This document shows, piece after piece, positions 53,603 through 64,000 of a stretch of DNA of 64,000 nt. The notes beneath the pieces were generated by a model. That model did not search any database. It was not told the origin of the DNA and saw only the letters and a program-made list of their open reading frames with translations. Location of the stretch: contig JBAIZL010000002.1 of the NCBI GenBank assembly GCA_036971475.1, positions 352,221,582 to 352,285,581 of the forward strand. Direction: 5' to 3'. This stretch comes from Prosapia bicincta (lineage: Eukaryota > Arthropoda > Insecta > Hemiptera > Cercopidae). A program made the position numbers and the translations under genes. Within the stretch, counting starts at the first letter, position 1, and each line of letters opens with the position of its first letter.

Positions 53603-54533
53603 ATGGGCTTTGTCATTGCAACTTTCTACCACTTTGTAGAACTTTCTAATTATTATGATATGAAAGACGAAATAAAAGTTGCGTGCGACAACGTCGAACT
53701 AAACGGTACTATACTCCTTGCAGAAGAAGATATCAATGCAACCATATCCGGTGAAAGAAACGCAAATGATAAAACATTTGATTTTCTGCGTTGCGATTGC
53801 AGGCTGAAAGATCTTACGTGGAAAGAGAGCACAGCAGAGTAACAGCCGTTTAGCAAGATGAAAGTAAGGTTAAAAAGAGAAATTGTGAATCTTAGCGTAA
53901 GCAATCTTGATATTTCCCTTAGGGGTAAATACGTTGATCCGGAACATTGGGATGATTTTGTTTCTCAACCTGATGTTTTAGTAATAGACACACGAGATGA
54001 GTACGAGGTGAAATTAGGCAAGTTTAAGGATGCAATTGATCCACACACTCAATGTTTTCGTGACTTTCCTCAATGGGCAAAGTCATTTTCCAGAAGTAGA
54101 GACCTGAAAGTAGCTATGTATTGCACTGGTGGAATTAGGCAAGTTTAAGGATGCAATTGATCCACACACTCAATGTTTTCGTGACTTTCCTCAATGGGCA
54201 AAGTCATTTTCCAGAAGTAGAGACCTGAAAGTAGCTATGTATTGCACTGGTGGAATTAGATGCGAAAAGTCTACAGAATATATGAAAAGCCTTGGATTTA
54301 ACGATGTTTACCACCTTAAAGGCGGTATTCTTTCCTATCTTGAAAAAACTGGTAATAAAAGTGGGGGTTGGGAAGGTGAATGTTTTGTTTTTGTTGACCG
54401 AATTGATATTAATAACTCACTCGCCCCAAGTGATAAAATAAAATGCATATTCTGCTCAAATCAAGTCTCAACTGATGAGCTAAAATCAGTCTCACGTGGC
54501 CAGGTGGTTTGTTCTGATTGTAAATCTTCATAA
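53603..54533 (+). pseudogene. trhO: rhodanese-type tRNA uridine hydroxylase, broken by a 121-bp duplication
   Basis: TrhO makes 5-hydroxyuridine in tRNA. Starts FVIATFYHFVELSNY; VELNGTILLAEEDINATISG; a TAA near 53841; LSLRGKYVDPEHW-type core; VLVIDTRDEYEV; and the active loop YCTGGIRCEKS. A 121-bp piece (54013-54133) is repeated at 54134-54254, which shifts the frame. The C-terminal zinc site CIFCSNQ...VVCSDC is intact. Confidence 0.9.
54013..54254 (+). repeat. 121-bp tandem duplication inside trhO
   Basis: The unit ATTAGGCAAGTTTAAGGATG onward begins at 54013 and again at 54134, and the copies appear identical. The ends share AATTAG, so slippage or microhomology repair is likely. Confidence 0.95.
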
Positions 54534-54741
54534 TTACAAGAAGTGAGACAGATCTTTAATAACTCTTATGGGTAGTAAAGCAGTGAAGCCTCCTTGCTGG
54601 TTCCTTAAAAAAAATTGCACATAAGCTTTGCGACCTATATGTTAGGCTCCTTCACCCTGGCCTTTTACAAATAATGATTTATTCTACACGAAGTAGTGAT
54701 ATAATTTTACCTTACATAGTAAAGGTGTTTTGTAGATAATT

Positions 54742-57700
54742 ATGATCAGTTCTGTACAAGAACCTTACGAATTGCGAAAACGTTTGCAGGGATTTTATAC
54801 TTATGAAAAACGTTATGTACGTTATCTAGTAGAAAAGATAGAACTTTCGGCTGATTCGAAAAATAGAATTTACAATATTGCAAAACCGGTTGTCGAAATT
54901 AAAGGCAGTGAATTAGATATTATAGATTCTTTTATGCAGCAGTACTCGTTTTCCAATAACGAAGAAATAGCGCTGATGTGTATTGTTGAGTCACTACTTA
55001 GAATACCAGACGATTATACGATAGACCAACTAATCAAAGATAAAATTGCCAATCAAGAATGGAGTAAACACTTAGGGCGCTCCTCTTCGTTGTTTGTTAA
55101 TGCCTCTACGTGGAGTTTAGTGATAGGAAGCAGTATAATAAGAAGTAATAGAGAAGATCCAAAATTGTATCATGCAATTCTAGATTACTTAAAAATTTAG
55201 GGGAGTCAGTAATTCGTAAAGTAGTGAAACAAGCAATGTTAACGCTTTACAAGCACTTTATTGTTAGGGAAAATATAGAAAAAGCACTGGAGAATATAAA
55301 ATCAGATGATCATAGCAAGTATTTATGCTCTTTTGATATGCTTGGTGAAGCCGCTCGTACGTGGTGAAGCTGCATCTGAGGATGCAGAAGAATATTTTAA
55401 TTTCTATATGCATTCAATAAAAGCCATAGGTGAATCTACTGATACAAGTGATTACTTTAAGTCCCATGGAGTTTCAATCAAGTTGTCTTCATTGCATCCA
55501 CGTTATGAGTTTAGCCAATTCAGTAATGTAGCTGAGGAACTGAGAACCAAAATGAAGAGCTTTGCCATGAAGCAAAAAAATTCAACATTTCATTATGTAT
55601 AGATACAGAAGAATTAGAAAGGCTTGAAATGTCGTTAGTTTTATTCGAGCAATTGCGTCTTGATGAGTCGCATCCAGTGGGAAGGACTTAGCTTGGCTGT
55701 GCAAGCATATAAAAAACGTGATTTGCCTGTTCTTGATTTTTTTGAGGATGTTGCTATTCGGTCAAAGCATAAAATTATGGTGAGACTTGTGAAAGGAGCA
55801 TATTGGGAATCAGAAATTAAGCGCGTGCAAGAACTAGGGTTAAGCGGGTACCCAGTATTTACTAGAAAAAGCTACACAGATGTGTGCTACCTTGCATGTG
55901 CGCAGAAACTTTTAAACAAAGCAAGTCACTTTAATACATGTTTTGGAACTCATGACGCTTATACTTTTGCTACTATAATGGAGCTTGCCGATAAAAACCA
56001 CCCTGGGATTGAGTTTTAGCGCTTACAAGGAATGGGTAAGGGCTTATATGATTATGCAATATCAGAACTTGCAACAAGTATTAATTGCCGTATATATGCC
56101 CCAGTTGGTAAACACAGTGATTTATTACCATATCTTATTAGACACCTTCTTGAAAATGGGGCTAATAGTTCGTTTTGTCAATCAGATAAATGATTCTAAC
56201 GTTAAAATTGAAGAGTTAGTTTCAGATCCATTAGAAAAAGCTAAAAGTTTGGAGTATGAGCAACATTCCGTTGCCACAAGATATTTTTGGAGAGGGAAGG
56301 AAAAACTCCTTAGGAATGTGTATTAGTGATTCATTTACAGTTTCACAATTCGCAAACGATGTAAAAGAATTTAGTGAAATGAAATGGCAAATTGGGCCGA
56401 TAATTGATGGAGAATCACTATTTGACGGTGCTAAATTTACCGAAGTGGTTAATCCAGCACATTTGGAAAATGTAATTGGAGAAGTGTCGAATACTACAAG
56501 TGACCAGGCTTTAAGCGCTATTGAAACAGCGCATAGTGCTTTTTCTCAGTGGCAGAACGTTTCAGCAGATGAGCGTGCTAAGCTTCTTGAAAGAGCTGCA
56601 GATTTGCTTGAAGAAAGAGCTGATTTACATTCTGATCGTGGAAGCAGGTAAAGTTTTATCCGATGCAATAGCAGAAGTAAGGGAGGCAGTCGAATTTTTG
56701 CGTTATTATGCAATGATAGCAAAAAATGGACTGAATAACTGGAAAAAGTTGCCAGGCCCGACAGGTGAAGATAACTTTATCTTTTTTGAAGGTAGAGGGG
56801 TTTTCTTATGCATATAACCATGGAATTTTCCACTTGCTATCTTCATTGGACTGGTTTCGGCTGCACTTGCAGCAGGCAAACCAGCAGAGCAGACGCCGAT
56901 TATTCCTTACGAAGCTGTTAGAATATTACACGAAGCTGGAATACCAAAAAATGTACTGCATCTTATTCCAGGGGATGGTCAGTATTTAGGAACCAGATAA
57001 CAGAATCTCTGGTGTAGCTTTCACTGGCTCAACACAAACTGCTCAAATAATTAACAGAATGCTTGTCAGCAGAGATGGTCCTATTGTGCCACTTATTGCC
57101 GAGACTGGCGGATTAAATGCTATGATTGTTGACAGCTCGGCTCTCTTGGAGCAGGTGACTTCAGATGTTTTACTTTCTGCATTTCGAAGTAGCGGCCAAC
57201 GTTGTTCTGCGCTTAGAGTGCTGTTTATTCAAGACGATATAGCAGAAAAACAGATAAAGATGATATGCAATGCGCCTCAGGAATTAAAGATTGGCGATCC
57301 AATACAGCTTAGCACTGATATTGGCCCAATAATTGACAAAGCATCTATTGATGTGCTGGCTGAACATACGGAGAAAATGGCTTGGGACAAAGACTCGAAC
57401 CTCTTATCAAAGGTACCCATGGATACAAATTCTCATAACGGTTATTTCTTTCCTCCATATATTTATGAGATACAAAACATTTCGCAGTTAAAGCAGGAAG
57501 TGTTCGGTCCTATTTTGCATATCATACGTTTTGATAAGTCGGAATTAGATGAGGTTATAAGCGACATAAACAGCACAGGATATGGGCATACGTTTTCTTT
57601 GCAGAGCCGTATACAAAATCAGATCGATTTAGTAAGCAAAAAAATATCAGTTGGAAATGTATACATTAATCGCAATCAGATAGGTGCAGCAGTTGGCGTA

Positions 57701-57844
57701 CAACCATTTGGCGGTAGAGGGCTATCCGGTACCGGACCGAAAGCTGATGGTCCTTATTATTTACAGCGTTTTTCTACAAAAAAGGTTGTAAGTGTCAACA
57801 CTACAGCATTTGGCGGCAATACTACACTTATGTGCTTGGACTGA
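54742..57844 (+). pseudogene. putA: bifunctional proline dehydrogenase / P5C dehydrogenase, multiply broken
   Basis: PutA oxidises proline to glutamate with FAD and NAD. The PRODH part shows SFDMLGEAART (near 55330, with a frame change), GVSIKLSSLHPRYEFSQ, MVRLVKGAYWESEIKR, FGTHDAYTFATI and YAPVGKHSDLLPYLIR-like remnants. The P5CDH part has WQIGPIIDGESLFDGA, AGKVLSDAIAEVREAVEFL, PWNFPLAIFIG-like in another frame, GVAFTGST, LIAETGGLNAMIVDSS, the catalytic SSGQRCSALR, QEVFGPILHI and QPFGGRGLSGTGPKADGP. More than eight frameshifts or stops; about 1030 residues if whole. Confidence 0.95.
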
Positions 57845-58439
57845 TTTGAAATTTTATTTTGAAAATAGAATTCTTGCATAACAAATTTTCGGTAACCCCC
57901 AGCCGTGAAACGAAGAAATTACTTGACAACCCCCGCCGGTTCCCCTATAATAACACTGAAGCTAAGTGTTTATCTTCGGTCTGTACAGATTAAACTTCAA
58001 AAAAAACTTAAAATATCTGGCGTGTTATGTTTAATTTTTTGCATTATGTGCACCTCATGTCTTTTACATTGTTGCCTACAGTCTCAGCTAGTGCAGTAAA
58101 ACGCACCTGCTGAACGCTAAAAAACATAAAAAACGCTGATATGATAGGATAGATAGTGAATAACTAGCTAACGGGGTTTCTTTGCCTTTTTTTCTGTACT
58201 AGTAAATTTCTTAACGTTTAAATTTAGACTAATTGCAGCTTAGAAGCAACTTAGTCGAGGTTATTAAGCGTTTAGAATAAGAGAACGCCATGTTTGAAAG
58301 TTAAATGTAAATAACTAGCCACCCACGGGGATTCTTTTGCATTTTTTTTCACTTGGTAATTTTTTTAATATTTATAGCTAACATAAAAAAATCGATCCCA
58401 TTCAACCACAAATTTAATTTTTAAGAGACCAATATAAAT
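57845..58439. repeat. third, diverged copy of the 0.45-kb Wolbachia repeat
   Basis: CCCCCAGCCGTGAAACGAAG, then ATTACTTGACAACCC at 57895-57932, matches 47576-47612. The following part through 58380 follows the same order (AATAACTAGCTA, GCCTTTTTTTCTG, TAAATTTCTTAA). No gene is seen. Confidence 0.75.
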
Positions 58440-59588
58440 CTCAATATTTTTCAAAGAAGCAAAACACATAAATATTCTGCTCTGCAGCTCACAGTGGAGC
58501 CGAGTTGGAGTGAGCGTAATTATGCTGAGGAAGGTTACATCAAAAATGTCATTGCCTTTCGAGCAATAAATATGATTGCAAATGTCGCATCTTCAGTGCC
58601 ATTTGTTCTCTATCGACTTACTAGTGAGACAGCTAAAAGTCCATCCATTACTAAAGTTGCTTTATTCCCCTAACATGGTAATATCAAAGTCAGAGTTTAT
58701 TGAGGGAATTGTAACTCACCGATTAATTAGCGGCAATGGTTATGTGATGATTGAGTCAAAAAACAGTAGAAATCTACCAACAGAACTCTATATTTTGCGC
58801 CCAGATAGGGTTGAGATTATTCCCGGGAGAAATAACGTGCCCTATATATATCGCTACACAGTAAATAGTAACACTATGACTTAAGGGTCAATAAGCTAAA
58901 TGGCCGTTCAGCAGTGCTACATCTTAAAACCTTCAATTCTTTGAGTGATTGGTATGGGCTGTCACCAATTGAGGCGGCTGCGTATAGTATAGATCAGCAT
59001 AACCAGGCTGGTGCTTGGAATCAAGCAATGTTGCAAAATGGAGCAAGACCAAGCGGCGCAATGGTTGTAAAATCAGCAAAGGATGGCAGTGGTGGAAACT
59101 TAAGTCAGGAACAGTATCAACGCCTGAACAGATAAATGATCATTTCTCAGGCTCTATCAACGCTGGAAGACCAGTATTGCTTGAAGGAGGCTTCGAACGG
59201 AAGGAAATGAGTATATCGCCAAGAGATTTCATTGAATCTAAACATAGCTCAGCTCCGCGATATTGCACTGGCTTTTGGCGTTCCATAGCAGTTGCTTGGC
59301 ATACCAGGCGACAACACTTACAGCAATTTGGTCGAAGCACGCCTTTCCCTTTGGGAACAAACGGTTTTGCCAACACTGGAAAACTTTGTCTGTCATCTGA
59401 ATTCTTGGCTAACGCCAACATTTGGTGAAGATCTGTGCTTGTCATACGACAAAGATGCAATAGAAATTCTCATGGAAAAGAGACAAAAGCTGTGGAAATA
59501 CGTAGAAAACGCAAGCTTCATGACCCTCAACGAAAAAAGAGAAGCGTTTGGCCTGCCACCGTTGCCGGGTGGTGATGGGTTGGGTTGA
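58440..59588 (+). pseudogene. WO-prophage portal protein (HK97-like), broken
   Basis: The dodecameric DNA entry channel of a phage head. Recognisable: WSERNYAEEGYIKNVIAFRA (58494 on), FVLYRLTSETAK, then VHPLLKLLYSPN in another frame, GNGYVMIESKNSRNLPTELY and ILRPDRVEIIPG; stop at 58882; WYGLSPIEAAAYSIDQHNQA; GARPSGAMVVKS; shift; VLLEGGFERKEMSISPRDF; shift; LLGIPGDNTYSNLVEARLSL; and DALEI-type end FMTLNEKREAFGLPPLPGG. At least four breaks. Confidence 0.9.
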
Positions 59589-59684
59589 AGATTTTATACA
59601 CAATATAAATATAGCAATATTAATAAATATCAAATATTTATGTTGCATTATTATATTAGTATATTAATAAGTTGGAGATATTTT

Positions 59685-60475
59685 ATGAATGAAACACAAC
59701 AAACAGAGTTAAACAAACAGCTTTTTAGTGCTATTAAAAAAGGAGGGATAACAAAAGTCAAAAAGGTAATAGAAGATGGAGCGAATATTGATGCAGTAGG
59801 TCTGTATGGACGTACTCCATTATATCTGGCTACTAGAAGTGGTCACCTAGAGGTGATCAAAACTCTAATAAACAAAGGTGCTGAGGATGTTGATGTAGTA
59901 GATGAGGATGGAAGAACTCCATTACATTTGGCTGCTAGAGATGGTCGTCTAGGAATTGTAAAAACTCTAATAAACAGAGGAGTTTGTGTTAATAGAGTAG
60001 ATAAAGATGGAAGAACCCCATTAGGTTTAGTTATTGAAGATGACCATATAAGACTTATACATCACTTATTCCTTGAACCCGGTGTTCAAAAAGTTGTTTC
60101 TATCGAGCACGAACATGAGGAAGTAGCAAAGATTTTGGTAAAATACACTCTGTTAAAAGGTACCGAAGTGAACAGACCAAATTATTTAGAGCAGGATTCT
60201 AATTTTAACAGGAAGGTGTTAGTATATTGGAAGCAATGTCAAGAAGAAATCAGAGAACTTAAAGAAGAAAATAAGCCACTGTATGACTTTTTAAGATAAA
60301 GCAACATTGATAATCTAGTTAGTATATGGGAAAGAAATAAAAATGAACGCAGTAAGTTTGGCAACCAAAAAAGCTTACAAGAACAATTTCCAGAATATGC
60401 CCATATTTTAATTAACAAGGCTAATGAAGCAGAAAGAGGGGAATGTTTAAAAAAGTGCGTCAAACCAAATTTTTA
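59685..60475 (+). pseudogene. ankyrin-repeat protein with one internal stop
   Basis: From ATG at 59685 (GGAG 9 nt before): three to four good ankyrin repeats at about 40-140 (YGRTPLYLATRSGHLEVIKT; DGRTPLHLAARDGRLGIVKT; DGRTPLGLVIEDDHIRLIHH), then a helical part. TAA at 60297-60299 after YDFLR, and the frame goes on with SNIDNLVSIWERNKNERSKF to 60475. Close to the prophage genes, as is common for WO-linked ankyrin genes. The 205-residue form could still be made. Confidence 0.8.
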
Positions 60476-60529
60476 GTTCAACTCAATTTTTAATCGACTA
60501 GGGAAAATATCAAGTTGAGAAATAGGTAA

Positions 60530-60877
60530 TGTCCAATTAGGTATAACCTAATTGTTCTGCCTTTTTATGAGATTTTTCTGCATAACCATAAACCATTAAT
60601 TGATACTTTGTCAACATATTGTGAATGTGATTTCAAAGCTATGACATTCGCTGATATAAAAATCTTTTTTACAGTCCATAAAGGTGACATCGTAATCGAG
60701 CTTGTGGATATAGAAAAATCTCTTATTGAATTTGTGAATTTTGAAGATATTAAAGAGAGGCACGTTCCAAAACCAGAGTTGCAAGCATTAGCAATAGTTA
60801 TAAGGATTAATGTACCAAACAGAAACCTTGACAACCCAAACGCTGAAAAATCTCAAGAAGTTTGTCAGATCCTTTAA
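60530..60877 (+). CDS. hypothetical protein fragment
   Basis: A frame open from about 60530 reads LPFYEIFLHNHKPLIDTLST, AMTFADIKIFFTVHKGDIVI and ELVDIEKSLIEFVNFEDIKE, ending EKSQEVCQIL at 60877. No ATG with a ribosome site is visible at the start, so the 5' end is likely lost. It overlaps nothing else that is supported. Family not recognised. Confidence 0.4.
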   Translation, partial: CPIRYNLIVLPFYEIFLHNHKPLIDTLSTYCECDFKAMTFADIKIFFTVHKGDIVIELVDIEKSLIEFVNFEDIKERHVPKPELQALAIVIRINVPNRNLDNPNAEKSQEVCQIL

Positions 60878-60923
60878 TTTATAGCAATAAGCATAGGCCG
60901 ATCTGGGGACTATGTACAAATTA

Positions 60924-61379
60924 CTATTTTGAAAACATACCGAGAATCTTGTCTATTATTCCTCCCATATTTGCTTTAGATTGGGTATACACTATTTTAC
61001 CACCGCTTGAAATTAGTTTAGCGCCTGATCCGGGTGATATATTAACAAACTTCCTACGAACAACTCCACTGCTAATTATTAGGGCTGAGCTGTCAACCGG
61101 CAATTATATGTCTTTACTTATGCACATATCAATTCGTGCTACATAAGTGGATTTATCAAGTGATACACCAGTTACGCTCCCAATATCTACGCCAGAGATC
61201 TTAACGCTATCGCCAACGCCTATACCGCTAGCATTAGTAAAAAGGTCATATATTTTATAGCAATCTTTATAGCTTTTTTTAATGTCAGACAGCTTATCAA
61301 CAGCAAAACAAATCAGAAAAACAGTGAAAGACAGTACAAACAATCCAGCAGTTATTTCAAGTATATTTGATCTTCGCAT
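60924..61379 (-). pseudogene. mlaD: MlaD-like MCE-domain lipid transport protein with one stop
   Basis: A periplasmic, membrane-anchored protein that helps return phospholipids from the outer membrane. From 61379: MRRSNILEITAGLFVLSFTV, a membrane helix, TNASGIGVGDSVKISGVDIG and SVTGVSLDKSTYVARIDM (the MCE core), TAA after CISKDI, then LPVDSSALIISSGVVRRKFV, NISPGSGAKLISSGGKIVYT and a stop at 60924. A single TAA, fitting CAA to TAA, breaks a full-length gene of about 150 residues. Confidence 0.85.
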
Positions 61380-61381
61380 CT

Positions 61382-61684
61382 TTAGTTATTATTAGGATTC
61401 CAGCTTTCATAGTAATTTTTCACTTTTTGGTTTGGATAATAAGCATCCTTTGTACCGGTCAAATTAGGAGCTTTTCTTTTTTTATTATTAACTGGTACTG
61501 CATTGTTAGTATAAAGAAGCCATACGTGCCACTCAGGAGGCTGTATATAACTCACTCTGCTGTATATAACCCACCTTTTTCCTTTGCTTGATTCATAGTA
61601 AGAGTTCCCATTTTTATCTCTTCCTACAAGCTTACCTTCTCTTCGTAATAAACCTTTTATTGCATTACAAATTTTAGATAACAT
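61382..61684 (-). CDS. NDUFA12-like complex I accessory subunit, intact
   Basis: A 100-residue protein of the NADH:ubiquinone oxidoreductase 17.2-kDa subunit family, present in alpha-proteobacteria and mitochondria. It has LVGRDKNGNSYYESSKGKRW, IQPPEWHVWLLY and PNLTGTKDAYYPNQK, the conserved features. It lies just before mlaD on the same strand, 2 nt apart. The frame has no break. Confidence 0.85.
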   Translation of the reverse strand: MLSKICNAIKGLLRREGKLVGRDKNGNSYYESSKGKRWVIYSRVSYIQPPEWHVWLLYTNNAVPVNNKKRKAPNLTGTKDAYYPNQKVKNYYESWNPNNN

Positions 61685-61748
61685 AAGAGTATTAAAACAA
61701 AAAGTATTATATATACTAATACTTTAACAGTCCATTAACAACAATTTA

Positions 61749-63225
61749 ATGCAATTGCCAATTTTACATTATATTATACCAATAATTGCATCGATATTTT
61801 GCTTTCTTACTAGGAAGCATAAGGTGTCCTGGTTTATCTCTTTTGTCACAACGTCAGCTTTTTTTATTTCATCAATACTGCTCATGAAAACTTATAATGG
61901 TATAACTTATCACCTTGGAGATTGGGCTCCTCCATACGGAATAGAGTTAAGAATCGACATGTTGAATTCCTTAGTTCTAACTCTAGTGAATTTTATAGCG
62001 CTGATAAGTGTTATTTATAGCTTTCGTGTTAACGAAAAAGAGATTGGTAAAAACTAAATCACTGGTTTTTACTCTTTGTTCCTGTTGTGTTTGAGCGGAC
62101 TACTTGGGATTTTGGTAACAAACGACATATTTAATCGTTATGTTTTTTTGGAAATTTCGTCTCTTTTTTCTTACGTGCTAGTTTCAATGGGAAGGGATAA
62201 AAAAGCTCTGGTTGCAGCATTTGAATATCTAATTAGTGGAACAATAGGCGCAACGTTTTATCTATTTGGTATCGGGCTTTTGTATTCCATGACTGGGACA
62301 CTCAATATGTCTGACATGGCCGAGAGAATAGTGCCATTATACGGTAATAACGTCGTCAAACTTGGTACATTGTTTATTTTTGTTGGTCTCTCAATCAAGA
62401 TGGCACTATTTCCACTGAGCAGATGGCTAGTTAATTCATATAGTGAGGCACCAAATTTCATTAGTGTATTCTTTTCAGGCACAGTAACCAAAAGTGATGA
62501 TATATATTTTTGTCAGAATCTTTTACACTGTTTTACATCAAAACTTTTTTTTATTTAAACCGCTATTAAATAATGTGATAGTTGTCCTTGCACGTTGTGC
62601 GATTTTAATTGGATCAATATCCGTAATAACCGCAAAAGATATGAAGAGGCTGTTTGCTCACTCTAGTGTCAGCCAGATTGGTTATATAATTTTAGTGCTG
62701 AGTTTAAACTCAAAATCGGGTATATTTTCAGCAATTCTCCATACAATAAATCACAGTATAACAAAAACATCTTTATTTGTGGTTGCAGGATGTATTTCTT
62801 ATAGATTTGATTCAACAAGAATAGAGAATTTGTCAGGACTAAAGAAATCAATGCCTTATACAACACTTGCATTTACTCTGCTTGGCTTAGTTTTGATCGG
62901 TGTGCCTTTAACAAGTGGCTTCGTAAGTAAGTGGTATACAATGAAAGCAATTATTGAGTCTCATGCATGGGTTTCTCTGGTAGCCTTTGCTGCTGGTTCT
63001 TTCCTTGCATTGATATATATATATATATATATATATATATGGAAAATGGTAAAGAAAATGTATTTTGAAAATGATGCAGAATCATGCGCTGAAATGACTG
63101 CTGGTCAGGCTAATGGGATGCCATTACTTATGCTCATTTGCCTATTGTTCATGACAGTTTTAACGATAGTAACTGTAATATATAGTAATCCAATTAGATT
63201 AGTAGTTGAAAAGTTGGCTTTTTGA
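61749..63225 (+). pseudogene. proton-pumping antiporter subunit (MrpD/NuoN type), broken
   Basis: A polytopic membrane protein. 61749-62057 has RKHKVSWFISFVTTSAFFIS and LGDWAPPYGIELRIDMLNSL; TAA; 62076-62558 has FLEISSLFSYVLVSMGRDKK and FVGLSIKMALFPLSRWLVNS with the conserved Lys; shift near 62495; 62494-63225 has DMKRLFAHSSVSQIGYIILV, LHTINHSITKTSLFVVAGCI and PLTSGFVSKWYTMKAIIES. A (AT)14 run at 63013-63040 inserts extra YI residues. D-type subunit of a cation/proton antiporter is my best guess; NuoN is the alternative. Confidence 0.8.
63013..63040. repeat. TA microsatellite inside the antiporter gene
   Basis: 28 bp of pure AT repeat encoding Y-I-Y-I in a membrane helix. The usual bacterial sequence would have only one or two such units, so the run grew after transfer. 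Confidence 0.85.
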
Positions 63226-63270
63226 TTTTTATCTTTATTTTATATTTCACTATACCTTGAGATATAAACT

Positions 63271-64000
63271 GTGGATAGACTAAAGAAGATTCATTGGTTA
63301 TTATTCATTAACGTAATAGCTCTGTTTTGCGTTGGTATTGTTGTTCAATATTCTTCTGCTGGAGGAGAATGGATGCCATTAGCAATTCATCGGCTAGTTA
63401 TATTCTATTTTTTCTTTCTACTGGCTATAGCCATGTCATTTATAGAGCTAGATTTTTATTCGGAGCACGCCTATTTTTTTTATATAGCAGCGGTAACTTC
63501 GCTGCTAGTAGTGAACTTTTTTGGCTCACACATAATGGGTGCAACAAGATGGATAAGAATTGGGTCAATTAGCTTGCAGCCATCAGAATTTGCAAAAGTA
63601 GGCTTAATACTTGCACTTGCTCGCTATTTTAATAAACAGAGTGTGTATAAGATGATGGAATTTCAAAAATTATTTAAGGGGCTTGTAATTATTTTCTTAC
63701 CAGTATTTTTAGTATTAAAGGAACCTAATTTAGGCACGGATGTGATAATGTTATTTATAGGAGCATCAATTATGTTTACATCAGTAATAAAAAGAACTCA
63801 TTTAATAGTTTTTGGAACACTTGGCATTCTTGTCATACCAGCTATTTGGCCTTTTTTGCGCCCTTATCACAAACAAAGGATACTATCGTTTTTAGATTCA
63901 TCGGTGGATCCACTTGGAATAGCTTATAACGCACAACAATATCAAATAGCTTTTGGTTCAGGAGGTTTGCTTGGTAAGGGCTTTGTTAACGGAAGTCAAA
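63271..64000 (+). CDS. rodA: RodA/FtsW-type cell-elongation protein, 3' end outside the window
   Basis: A SEDS-family peptidoglycan glycosyltransferase. From GTG at 63271: VDRLKKIHWLLFINVIALFC, GIVVQYSSAGGEW, then NFFGSHIMGATRWIRIGSIS and LQPSEFAKVGLILALARYF (the QPSEFAK signature), LVLKEPNLGTDVIM, FLRPYHKQRILSFLDSSVDP and FGSGGLLGKGFVNGSQ at the window end. All key motifs are intact, and 243 codons are open so far. Confidence 0.93.
   Translation, partial: MDRLKKIHWLLFINVIALFCVGIVVQYSSAGGEWMPLAIHRLVIFYFFFLLAIAMSFIELDFYSEHAYFFYIAAVTSLLVVNFFGSHIMGATRWIRIGSISLQPSEFAKVGLILALARYFNKQSVYKMMEFQKLFKGLVIIFLPVFLVLKEPNLGTDVIMLFIGASIMFTSVIKRTHLIVFGTLGILVIPAIWPFLRPYHKQRILSFLDSSVDPLGIAYNAQQYQIAFGSGGLLGKGFVNGSQ

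Noticed and set aside
48529..59588. Working WO prophage
   Set aside because: Only terminase and portal remnants are present, both with several breaks, and they are 8 kb apart with housekeeping genes between.
63327..63572. 81-codon frame inside rodA
   Set aside because: Shadow frame of the well-supported rodA reading.

Overview
The window reads as a piece of an arthropod-like nuclear genome in which a long tract of Wolbachia-derived DNA has been captured, has decayed, and has later been hit by a complete Maverick/Polinton element. The flanking genes (glutamyl-tRNA synthetase, F0 ATP synthase, complex I subunits, sucCD, putA, WO-prophage terminase and portal, ankyrin-repeat proteins, an IS110 transposase) match alpha-proteobacterial Wolbachia genes in content and style. 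Most carry frameshifts, in-frame stops or internal deletions, which a living endosymbiont could not tolerate in atpBEFG, nuoG/H, sucC/D, hemB and rsmA together. Long TG and TA microsatellites, one of them inside a bacterial reading frame, also point to a eukaryotic chromosome. The species cannot be told from this window; the Wolbachia-derived f element of the isopod Armadillidium vulgare is a known example of this kind of locus.

Layout: 1-6200 is Wolbachia DNA (gltX start, an ankyrin/membrane protein, a 78-bp pccA stub, a 975-bp fragment of Polinton sequence, broken ctaA, a broken glycosyltransferase, atpF, atpG, atpE, 3' part of atpB). 6201-27729 is a 21.5-kb Polinton: 6-bp target duplication AATATC at 6195-6200 and 27730-27735, terminal inverted repeats of about 1.0-1.2 kb starting 5'-AG, and mostly uninterrupted reading frames for family-B DNA polymerase, chromodomain integrase, packaging ATPase, adenain-like protease, penton and hexon capsid proteins, a PLA2/basic protein, a fibre-like protein, two DUF8207-like paralogues, an inhibitor of apoptosis (BIR+RING) and several unknowns. 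27730-64000 is again Wolbachia DNA, beginning with the missing 5' part of atpB, so the Polinton landed inside that gene. It continues with rsmA, a tRNA-Thr, sco1, dnaQ, a Tim44-like gene, secB, rpsU, sucCD, dapF, bioY, a repeat-protein gene, an IS110 copy, nuoG, nuoH, hemB, phage terminase, purK, apaG, fbpB, trhO, putA, phage portal, an ankyrin gene, mlaD, an NDUFA12-like gene, an antiporter subunit and the start of rodA.

Within the Polinton the genes form a replication/integration block (polB, integrase), a morphogenesis block on the + strand (ATPase to hexon, 17.8-23.2 kb), and flanking accessory genes likely to act on the host cell (IAP, a small acidic protein with a cyclin-docking-like motif). 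The most unusual signals are noncoding. A repeated element has its 5-bp stem rewritten three times with pairing kept each time, placed about 50-75 nt after three stop codons. A cluster of hairpins at 10.08-10.30 kb includes a 78-nt pre-miRNA-like one. A TCAAGGTCR motif (FTZ-F1/ERR-type nuclear-receptor site) recurs six times in the element.
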